In this document: positions 8,610 to 16,100 of the stretch, one piece after another
Layout: every line of letters begins with the position of its first letter
Position numbering within the stretch: position 1 is the stretch's first letter
Assembly: GCA_020635905.1 (NCBI GenBank)
Contig: JACJYV010000003.1
Location: 434,001 to 498,000 of the forward strand
Length of the DNA stretch: 64,000 nucleotides
Direction of reading: 5' to 3'
Source of the DNA: Bacteroidia bacterium
Lineage (GTDB): Bacteria; Bacteroidota; Bacteroidia; J057; JADKCL01
Program-made: the position numbers and the translations under genes
Notes under the pieces: model-generated
Seen by the model: the letters and a program-made list of their open reading frames with translations, nothing else
What the model was told of the DNA's origin: nothing
Database searches by the model: none

Positions 8610-9544
8610 CAGCTGCGCTTGCTTTTATATGTTTCCAGGAGTGCCTGCCTTGGCTCTTTTATCAGGGGGTGATCCATAAAAGGCTTGGATATGACAAGTG
8701 GGGTTTTCAATTCACTTAAATGGAATCTTTCGTCATTAAAAGCCAGGAGAAGATTTCTTAAAATTTCATGGCCCAAATCAGAATTTGCAAAGGCTTCATC
8801 CATGAAATTATGAATCACCGAAAGTTTCTTTACCAGATCCTCTTCTGTGTAATATCTTTCCAGAAAACCCTCAAACCACTCATTGACTGGCTCATTTAAC
8901 AGTACCTTGTGGAAAAACTCATCCCTTTTATTTTCCCTTTCCCACTTTTTGCAAAGAACCAGTGAGTTAACCTCCCTGTAGAGGTATTCTTTAATACTTT
9001 TCGCTTGTTCTATGGAGCATTCGACCGTAATTTTTTCACCATCTTCAAAATCGAAATGATAGTTGGGATTTTTCCCGCCGATCTGGTTAAGAAATCCCCT
9101 TAGAATCAATAATTGGTATGAAAAAGGAGACTGCTTTACTCTCTTCAATTGCAACTTCCTGGCACCCTTCAGCCGGGCATGTATTTCTACAGATTTGCCA
9201 GGTTTTTTATACCAAAATCCGTAGTTGTAATTATCATTTTGCAATTGCGCCTGAATTTTCCTCAAAGGATCAACAATTTCTTTTTTTCGGCTTTCCCCCC
9301 TGATTGCAGCGTCAACTTCCTCATATACTGATTCCATGGCATGCGGGGGTGCCTGAATGGAACAAAGGGCCGAGCCTTCCTGAATTGAAAATATTAACTC
9401 ATCACTATTTACAAGAGAAACTGCAATTTCTTTCAGGGAGGACATTACCACCATAAATGACTCCAGAGCCTCAGGAGACATTCCCATTAAGCTAACTGGC
9501 CTCTCATTGGCTTCAGAAAGTCTTATCTCAAGGCTGCTCTCCAA
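8609..9544 (-). CDS. Unknown cytoplasmic protein coupled to the downstream gene
   Basis: I do not recognise this 311-residue protein. It has no signal peptide or membrane segment. It appears mixed alpha/beta with charged helices, an N-terminal region about residues 20-95 that could be one small domain, and a helical C-terminal third. No ATG precedes the conserved-looking start region; the frame is closed 13 codons upstream and the likely start is TTG at 9544. Its stop overlaps the next start (TGATG). The pair may be effector plus regulator or partner, which is inference from coupling only. A 254-bp A+T-rich leader lies upstream. Confidence 0.6.
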   Translation of the reverse strand: MESSLEIRLSEANERPVSLMGMSPEALESFMVVMSSLKEIAVSLVNSDELIFSIQEGSALCSIQAPPHAMESVYEEVDAAIRGESRKKEIVDPLRKIQAQLQNDNYNYGFWYKKPGKSVEIHARLKGARKLQLKRVKQSPFSYQLLILRGFLNQIGGKNPNYHFDFEDGEKITVECSIEQAKSIKEYLYREVNSLVLCKKWERENKRDEFFHKVLLNEPVNEWFEGFLERYYTEEDLVKKLSVIHNFMDEAFANSDLGHEILRNLLLAFNDERFHLSELKTPLVISKPFMDHPLIKEPRQALLETYKSKRS

Positions 9545-9713
9545 CTTTTGTTTTTTTGAAGTGAATTTTAAAAATAAACATCAAACTCGTTTCAACTATT
9601 ATTATCTCAAAAAAATTTATTCAGGATAATTTTAACAAGCGAGGTACAAATTATATTTTACCCCCCAATCTCCGCATTCCTCCCCATTTTGACACCCCAC
9701 TATGGGTTGGGGG

Positions 9714-9729
9714 TGAAGGTTTTGGTGGA
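9714..9729. repeat. Left copy of a 16-bp direct repeat
   Basis: TGAAGGTTTTGGTGGA occurs here and again at 10707-10722, on either side of the 277-residue gene. It lies in the 254-bp A+T-rich space between the two unknown leftward genes, which otherwise holds nothing I can name. Confidence 0.5.
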
Positions 9730-9798
9730 GTAGGGATAATGAGTTTTATTGGGTTAAATTCATTCGGGAACCTTTAAAAACCTTGAATTGATCCCCCC

Positions 9799-10632
9799 TC
9801 ACTTCCAAAACTGCCATCCTTTTTTCTTTTTTTCGGGCTCCTTTTGTGCCCGAAGGGCCTGACGGGCATTTTCTTTGACCTTTTCCAATATTTCCTCACC
9901 CTTTTCCAGTTCCTCCATTTTACAGGGTATCAAAAGGATATTTTGTTTCAGGGATTTTGTCTCAACTCCAATTGACCAGGATTCGGCCAGGTGGTAAAGA
10001 TGGTCCACCCCATCCTTCCAGTTTTGCATATTTACCCGACAATCCGCCCACAACCCTTCCATACCTTTCCGGGTTACCCAATTTTTGATCAGATAAGTCT
10101 GGGGCCGGGGTAAAAGGAATTTATTTATTGCTGCGTATAAAACCTGGAAAATCTCCCTGGATTCCGCCGGATCAATAAAAGACGAACTGCCATCAATCGT
10201 TTCCTTTGCAGTTCCAATCAGGATTTTCCACCCAAGAACTTTCTCTGGTTTTACAAACGGATTGTACAGAACGGATTCGACAATGTTAATTTCCTGCTGG
10301 TCGAATGTATCCGGGTCAAAAAGATATTTGATCAAAGGCAGGTCTAAGCGGGTAAATTCGTTGACCGCCCCTTTTACATTATAGTCCAAAAAGCCTGTGT
10401 ACAGGGAAACCATTTCTGAAATTGATTCTCCAGATTGTCCCTTTGCCTCGTATAACAAATCTATCCCCTCCCTGCCATCAATGGCGCTGGTTGTTGCCTG
10501 GTATTTGAGGTCAATTCTGAACTTTCCTGATTCCAAACCTTGCTCCGTCTCCCCCTTTTCCTGCAAAATCATCAGAACCTTGGGCAGTGACTCTGCTAAT
10601 CCCTCCAGGGTGTATTTTTCTAATTCATCCAT
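9799..10632 (-). CDS. Unknown 277-residue soluble protein with a basic, charged tail
   Basis: No family recognised. I choose the ATG at 10632 over a TTG five codons upstream. The protein lacks a signal peptide. Its N-terminus (MDELEKYTLEGLAESLPKVL) is amphipathic helical, followed by a probable beta-rich stretch (KFRIDLKYQATTS). The C-terminus is a long charged helix ending in a Lys-rich segment and GWQFWK. It sits immediately downstream of the 43/44-bp repeat arrays, which therefore lie in its promoter-proximal region, and is bracketed by a 16-bp direct repeat. Composition is A+T-richer than the genes beyond the arrays. Confidence 0.65.
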   Translation of the reverse strand: MDELEKYTLEGLAESLPKVLMILQEKGETEQGLESGKFRIDLKYQATTSAIDGREGIDLLYEAKGQSGESISEMVSLYTGFLDYNVKGAVNEFTRLDLPLIKYLFDPDTFDQQEINIVESVLYNPFVKPEKVLGWKILIGTAKETIDGSSSFIDPAESREIFQVLYAAINKFLLPRPQTYLIKNWVTRKGMEGLWADCRVNMQNWKDGVDHLYHLAESWSIGVETKSLKQNILLIPCKMEELEKGEEILEKVKENARQALRAQKEPEKKKKGWQFWK

Positions 10633-10706
10633 TTTGGGGGAACTCAATTATCCCTGAGCCCAATTTCCAAAATCAACTCCGCTTTCACAATCCCGAAATC
10701 ACAAAT

Positions 10707-10722
10707 TGAAGGTTTTGGTGGA
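10707..10722. repeat. Right copy of a 16-bp direct repeat
   Basis: Exact copy of the 16-mer at 9714-9729, 993 bp away in the same orientation, just before the 43-bp array starts. It is G+T-rich, so chance identity cannot be excluded. Confidence 0.5.
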
Positions 10723-10746
10723 ATCCCCCTCACCGCAGATGAAAAC

Positions 10747-11217
10747 TCAACCCTAAAGCTTGGATCCCTCAACCCTAAAGGTTCAGAATTGAACCCTAAA
10801 GGTTGGAAACTGAACCCCAAAGCCTGGATCCCCCAACCCTAAAGCTTGGAAATTGAACCCCAAAGCTTGCCTCCCCCAACCCTAAAGCTTGGAAATCGAA
10901 CCCCAAAGCTTGGATACCCCAACCCTAAAGGTTGGAAACTGAACCCCAAAGCTTGGATACCCCAACCTTAAAGGTTCAGAATTGAACCCCAAAGCTTGAC
11001 TACCCCAACCCTGAAGGTTGGAAATTGAACCCTAAAGCTTGGATACCCCAACCTTAAAGGTTGGAAATCGAACCCTAAAGCTTGCCTACCCCAACCCTCA
11101 AGCTTGGAAATTGAACCCTAAAGCTTGCCTACCCCAACCCTAAAGCTTGGAAATTGAACCCTAAAGGTTGGTTGCCCCAACCCTAAAGCCTGGTTGGCCA
11201 ACCCCTAACCATAATTA
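10747..11217. repeat. Tandem array, 43-bp period, about 11 units
   Basis: The anchor CCCCAAC recurs at 10831, 10874, 10917, 10960, 11003, 11046, 11089, 11132 and 11175, a spacing of exactly 43 bp throughout. An extra half unit precedes it. Each unit is two related halves (21 + 22 bp), AACCCTAAAGCTTGGAAATTG and AACCCCAAAGCTTGGATAC plus CCC. Each half has dyad character, for example CCAACCCTAAAGGTTGG. Substitutions are scattered but no indels occur after the first unit. The period is not a multiple of three and no frame stays open, so it is not coding. Confidence 0.9.
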
Positions 11218-11481
11218 CCCCAAGCCTCAGGCTTGAGGGGGTCAAGCTTCGGGCCAGGATACCCCAAGCCTAAAGCTTGAGGGGGGCAAGCCTCGGGCCA
11301 GGATACCCCAAGCCTGAAGCTTGAGGGGGGCAAGCCTCGGGCCAGAATACCCCAAGCCTAAAGGTTGAGGGGGTCAAGCCTCAGGCCGGGATACCCCAAG
11401 CTTAAAGGTTGAGGGGGTCAAGCCTCGGGCCAGGATACCCCAAGCCTGAAGCTTGGAGGGGTCAAGCTTCGGGCCAGGATG
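11218..11481. repeat. Tandem array, 44-bp period, 6 units
   Basis: The anchor CCCCAAGC recurs at 11218, 11262, 11306, 11350, 11394 and 11438, exactly 44 bp apart. Each unit has an inverted repeat (CCCCAAGC...GCTTGAGGGG) followed by GTCAAGC or GGCAAGCCTCGGGCCAGGATA. It shares the CTAAAGCTTG core with the neighbouring 43-bp array, so the two appear related by divergence. Degenerates after 11482. Confidence 0.9.
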
Positions 11482-11598
11482 GTCCAGGCTCAAGGGTTGG
11501 GGTAACTATGGTAAAAGGTTCAAAAGTGGGTTTGGGGTGATTTGGAGGGGATTTTGGCAGACGCAACTCCTCTCCCCGGCCGTCGGCCCGGGAAAATC

Positions 11599-11615
11599 AG
11601 ACCCCGGCGGGGTCT
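11599..11615. repeat. REP-like palindrome
   Basis: AGACCCCGGCGGGGTCT is a 7-bp perfect stem with a three-base loop, followed by CACATGGGTAGAA. This form (ACCCCnnnGGGGT plus an A+T-containing tail) resembles short interspersed palindromes I recall from Bacteroidota intergenic regions. Only one copy is in this window, so the identity is inferred. Confidence 0.4.
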
Positions 11616-11733
11616 CACATGGGTAGAATGATCATTATTCGGAGGACACGAACCCAGCGGTGCTCACCTTCCTTGCGGGCAAGGAATCTTCCCTTCAGGT
11701 TTCAACATCAGAATGAAATGATGAGAGGGAAAA

Positions 11734-11746
11734 GCCCCAGAGGGGC
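11734..11746. repeat. Short G+C hairpin, possible REP-like element
   Basis: GCCCCAGAGGGGC forms a 5-bp stem with a three-base loop and is followed by GGCACC. Similar in style to the palindrome at 11599 but not identical. Confidence 0.3.
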
Positions 11747-11978
11747 GGCACCTCCCCAATCCCAAAGAATTCCCAAAATCAAGTCCCCTCTTTGCCGCCC
11801 CTGGTAGAGAGGGGAAAGCGCAAAGCGCAGGGGTGAGTTTCCCCCGCGGGCCAAAGGCCCGCCAAATAGCCCCGCTGGAGTCACCCGCAGCGTATCCTGC
11901 GCGGAAAATTTTTGGAAACAACATGGTCGTTTCCCTACGCGTTGGGGATTTTGCCCGATTGGGTCCGTCCCAATCCGC

Positions 11979-12013
11979 AACTGTAAACTGTAAACCGTTA
12001 ACCGTTAACCGTT
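11979..12013. repeat. Intergenic 7-bp-period array upstream of the SUI1 gene
   Basis: Five consecutive 7-bp units: AACTGTA, AACTGTA, AACCGTT, AACCGTT, AACCGTT, followed by seven A residues. It ends 21 bases before the SUI1 start codon and so overlaps or abuts its promoter. Confidence 0.8.
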
Positions 12014-12022
12014 AAAAAAAAC

Positions 12023-12030
12023 TATCTTCA
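12023..12030 (+). promoter_or_regulatory. Possible -7 box of the SUI1-SanA operon
   Basis: TATCTTCA resembles the Bacteroidota -7 element TAnnTTTG. The start codon is only four bases further on, so if it is used the mRNA would be nearly leaderless. No good -33 TTTG is visible; the 7-bp array occupies that place. Confidence 0.25.
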
Positions 12031-12034
12031 CATT

Positions 12035-12379
12035 ATGGCGAAGAAAAATAAGAAATCGTACGACGGCATCGTTTACTCTACCGACCCGGGTTACGCCTCC
12101 GATGGCGATCCGGGGTTCGAACAGGATACCCTTCCCCCTCAGCAGCAAAACCTTAAGGTGCGGCTGGACCGATTGAAAGGCAATAAGGTTGCTACCGTGG
12201 TGTATGACTTTGTGGGAGGTGAATCCGATCTCAATGACCTGGGTAAAATGCTCAAATCCAAATGTGGAACGGGGGGAGCGGTCAAGGAGGGGGAAATTCT
12301 CATTCAGGGTGATCACCGCAAAAAAGTAGCCGAAATTCTGGTCAAAGAAGGTTACAAAGTCAAATTTTCAGGCGGCTGA
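12035..12379 (+). CDS. yciH: SUI1/eIF1-family translation factor (YciH-like)
   Basis: The 114-residue protein consists of a short basic and acidic N-terminal tail and the SUI1 fold (about 38-112). Recognisable motifs are LKVRLDRLKGNKVATVV, the FVGGESDLNDLGKMLKSKCG segment and GGAVKEGEILIQGDHRKKV. Eukaryotic eIF1 checks start codon choice; bacterial YciH homologues are thought to bind the ribosome and modulate initiation. Its stop overlaps the start of the SanA-like gene (TGATG), so the two are co-translated. Confidence 0.9.
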   Translation: MAKKNKKSYDGIVYSTDPGYASDGDPGFEQDTLPPQQQNLKVRLDRLKGNKVATVVYDFVGGESDLNDLGKMLKSKCGTGGAVKEGEILIQGDHRKKVAEILVKEGYKVKFSGG

Positions 12380-13026
12380 TGCGCAAAAGACTGATTAAAA
12401 TTCTAAAATTCTCTGTTTACGCGGGACTATTTGCAGGCATGCTACTACTGCTCACCAATATGTGGGTGAATGCCCGCAGCAACCGTTTCATCTACGAAGA
12501 TCCGGCCAAAGTACCTGCCAACCGGGTGGCCATGGTGCTGGGCACCTCGGCCCATACTGCAAATGGGTTTCAGAACCTGTTTTTCAAATACAGGATGGAG
12601 GCCGCCGCGGAATTATACCACCAGGGCAAGGTCAAAAAGATCATCGTGAGCGGCGACAACGGGGATAAAAGCTACGACGAACCCAACGCCATGCGCGACG
12701 CCCTGGTCAAACTGGGGGTGCCTTTCCGGGCGGTGGTGCTCGACTATGCAGGCTTCCGTACCCTCGACTCGGTGGTGCGTACGCGGGATATTTTCGGTCA
12801 GGATGAATTTGTGATCATCAGCCAGAAATTTCACCTGCAAAGAGCCATCTTCATCGCCCGCAGCAAAGGCATGACCGTGAGCGGATTCCGGGCCAAAGAC
12901 CCGGCCCTGCGCAGCACCCGCATGAAGGTGCAGGTCCGTGAGTTTTTTGCCCGAGCCAAAGCCGTGCTGGATTGCTACATTCTGGGTACGCAACCCCGTT
13001 TTTTGGGCGAAAAAGAGGTAATCTGA
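12379..13026 (+). CDS. sanA: SanA-like DUF218 membrane protein
   Basis: 215 residues. It has one N-terminal membrane anchor (about 10-29) followed by a periplasmic DUF218 domain with the SanA signature: VLGTSAHTANGFQNLFFKYR (52-71), AAELYHQGKVKKIIVSGDNG (75-94), DEPNAMRDALVKLGVP and DYAGFRTLDSVVRTRDIFG. SanA of enteric bacteria is an inner-membrane protein linked to the envelope barrier against vancomycin. The active role is unknown, probably in envelope glycan or lipid metabolism. The coupling with a translation factor is unusual, and its meaning is not evident from sequence. Confidence 0.85.
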   Translation: MRKRLIKILKFSVYAGLFAGMLLLLTNMWVNARSNRFIYEDPAKVPANRVAMVLGTSAHTANGFQNLFFKYRMEAAAELYHQGKVKKIIVSGDNGDKSYDEPNAMRDALVKLGVPFRAVVLDYAGFRTLDSVVRTRDIFGQDEFVIISQKFHLQRAIFIARSKGMTVSGFRAKDPALRSTRMKVQVREFFARAKAVLDCYILGTQPRFLGEKEVI

Positions 13027-13116
13027 CAAAAATTAATTTACCATTCCCCTGCAATTAATTACCGTTCCCCGTTTGGGGCTCCCATTTTAGCGCAATTATC
13101 TTATATTTACGTAATG

Positions 13117-13135
13117 AGCCTGCCTGCCGCAGGCT
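13117..13135 (+). promoter_or_regulatory. Hairpin in the leader of the giant adhesin gene
   Basis: AGCCTGC / GCAGGCT forms a perfect 7-bp stem with a five-base loop, 25 bases before the adhesin start codon. A weaker GCCTG/CAGGC hairpin precedes the PKD-repeat gene at 28622-28639. Whether either acts in regulation is unknown. Confidence 0.3.
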
Positions 13136-13160
13136 TCGCTGGTTAAAATACACCTGGTTA

Positions 13161-16100
13161 ATGCTCAGAACACGCATGCACACATCCTGGCACCCGATCA
13201 AAAGTCTGTTTTTGCTTCTCGCCTTTTTTGTTTTTTCTGCACAACTGAACGCCCAGCTTACCACTCAGGCCAACAGTAACGCGGTGCAACTGGCCAACGC
13301 GCTCATGGGACCGGGTATTTCGGTCTCGAACGTTGTGCTCAACTGTCCTGCGGGCGCATCGGGCTTTTTCCAATCCAATAACAGCAATATCGGACTGGCC
13401 TCCGGGGTACTGCTCACCTCCGGGTCTGTGACCAATGCCGGGGGGCTTAATTCATCCAACTCTTCGGGCGTGAACAACCTGGGCGGCGGAGATTCCCAAC
13501 TGGATAACCTGACCACCAGTTCCACCTTTGATGCCTGCGCCCTCGAATTCGACTTCGTGGCCAATTGCGACACCATCCAGATAGCCTATGTGTTTGGTTC
13601 TGAGGAATATCCTGAATTTGTGAACTCGGGGGTAAATGACGTATTCGCTTTCTTTATCTCAGGCCCGGGATATGTGGGTGCAGTCAATATCGCGGTAATT
13701 CCCGGCACCTCTACTGCAATATCCATCGACAACGTAAATACGGGCAACTGGCAGTGCGGGGGCGTTCCTACAGGATGCACCAATTGTGCCTACTACGTAG
13801 ACAACTGCGGCGGCACCACGGTGCAATACGACGGTTTCACCGTGCCCCTGGTGGCCAAAGCAGCGGTTGTGCCCTGCTCCACCTATCACGTGAAACTGGC
13901 CATCGCCGACGCGGGTGACGGGATTTATGACTCTGGGGTATTTCTCGAGCAAAACGGTATCCAGTGCGCCAGCGCCATCACCGTGAGCAGCCAGACCAAC
14001 AGCGCCCTTGCCAATAATGCAGTAGAAGGCTGTGTGGACGGCATTTTCACTTTCTTCCGCCTGGGCGATACCACCGTGGCCGACACCCTCAATTATATCG
14101 TGCAGGGCTCCGCCACTCCCGGGGTGGATTACACCCCACTTTCAGGGCAGGTGATCATTCCGGCCGGCGATACTGCGGTTTCGGTTATTATTACAGCTTT
14201 TGCGGATAATTTGCCCGAAGGAACCGAGTCTATCATTGTGATTTTGCCGGATACCATCTGCAGTATGGTGCAATATGATACGGCTTATATTTATATCGTG
14301 GATCCCCCGGAAGCCGATGCCGGTCCGGACCACTCGTTTTGTATCGGGGGTTCAGCTCAAATGGGCACCTCCAATAACCCGGCCCTGACCTATACCTGGG
14401 TCCCCCCCACTTTCCTCAATAATTCGACCATATCGAATCCCACCACCACTCCCAGCCAGGATTCCACCTTTATCTACTATGTGGCCATCGTGGATACCAA
14501 TGGTTGCAGCGACACGGATTCAGTCGCCATCACGGTATTCCCCCTGCCCACTTCAGATTTTACGGTGACCAGCATGGTTTGTATCGGGTCCAATGCCACC
14601 GTAACCTACACAGGAACCTCGACCCAGGGCGCAGTATTTGCCTGGAGTTTTGGGGTGGGAGGATCAGTGGTAAGCGGCAGCGGCTCAGGTCCTTACCAGA
14701 TCACTTATTCCTCTGCCGGGGTCAAAACCATTTCATTGACAGTGACCGACTCGACCGGGTGCGTCTCGACCGTGACCCAGGTCAATATCACGGTGGCGGC
14801 CCCCGCCACCCTCAGCACCGCACCCACCGGGGTGAGTTGTCCGGGGGCCAGCGATGGCTCCATCGACCTCACGGTCAACGGAGGCACCAGCCCCTTCACC
14901 TTTGCCTGGACCGGGCCCGGCAGTTTCACCTCGGCGGTGGAAGATCCCTCCGGACTGGCGGCTGGCTCCTATGACGTAACCGTTACCGACAGTCTGGGCT
15001 GTACCAGCACCGCAAACGTGGTCGTAACTGCACCTCCCGGCAGCCTGTGGCCTTTTATTATCCCCACCAACGTAAATTGCAACGGAGCCAGCGACGGGGC
15101 CGCCAACCTGAGCGTGACCGGCGGAAACGCTCCTTTCTCCTTCCTGTGGTCGAATGGAGCCATTACAGAAGACATTTCCAACCTGGCTCCCGGCACCTAT
15201 TACGTTGCCATTCAGGATGCCAATGGTTGTACCATTACGGACAGCGTGGTCATATCCGAGCCTTCGGCTCTGGGTATCAACTTTGTGGTCACGGATGTGG
15301 CCTGCAACGGGGATTCGAATGGAATCATCGAAGCCAGTGGCACAGGTGGGCACGGGCATTATTCTTATGTCTGGACTCCCGGCGGCGCCACCAGCGACAG
15401 CATTGGAGCCCTGGCTCCCGGCACCTACGTCCTCACCCTGACCGATTCTTCCCTCAATGACAACGATGTATTGCTTTACTTCGAAGATTTTGACGGATAT
15501 GCTCCCTGGCTGATCAACGTGCCTACCGGCATCAACCAACCTGACAGCAATTTCTGGGTGATCAGCGATAACGAAGGCGGGGTTCCGCCTCCGGGTTGCG
15601 GACTGGCCAATAATGGAAATAACACCCTGCACATCACCAGCCAGTTTTGCCCCACCTGCGGGGCGGCTTATGATGCGGGCGGGGTAATCACCAATACCAC
15701 CACCCAATTGCGGGCCGAATCGCCAATGATCAATACGGTGGGTTATTCGAATCTGACCCTTGAATTTGACTACATTGCCAACGGAGACGCCCTGAAAGAC
15801 AATTGCTCGGTCTGGTTTAATGCGGGCGGCGGCTGGACTTTGCTGAATGCCTCCATCAAATCTCCCGTTTGTATCAATGCCCAGGGCCAGTGGACGCTGT
15901 TCACGGCCGCGCTGCCTGCATCCTGCAATAACATTCCCAACCTGCAAATCGGGTTTGAGTGGGTGAATGATAACGACGGATTGGGAACTGATCCTTCAGT
16001 GGCCATCAACGATGTGCGCATCACCAGCCCGGGCATCGGCCCTGTTGTGCTGTGCAGCTTTGTGGATTCGGCCACGGTAAATGATCCTGCCCCCCTCACC

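Larger units (their letters stand above)
11482..11978. other. Non-coding stretch with short hairpins
   Basis: About 500 bp between the 44-bp array and the SUI1 gene without a credible gene. It contains two short G+C hairpins (listed separately) and otherwise low-conservation sequence. Small open frames on both strands lack any protein-like features. Confidence 0.6.

Noticed and set aside
10747..11481. CRISPR array
   Set aside because: The whole 43/44-bp unit repeats, with scattered substitutions; there are no unique spacers, no fixed short repeat and no cas genes.
10747..11481. Plasmid iterons or chromosomal replication origin
   Set aside because: No replication protein gene, no DnaA-box cluster and no A+T-rich unwinding element adjoin the arrays. 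Phased sites are compatible but not enough.
10747..11481. Coding repeats
   Set aside because: Periods of 43 and 44 bp change frame each unit and stop codons arise in all frames.
11979..12013. Telomere-like repeats
   Set aside because: AACCGTT/CGGTTTA units look telomere-like, but arrays are short, internal, in both orientations and part of a wider 7-bp family.
14733..15947. 404-codon open frame antisense to the giant adhesin
   Set aside because: It mirrors the repeats of the real gene and has no signal or domain; the sense frame has clear choice-of-anchor, SprB and CHU_C domains.
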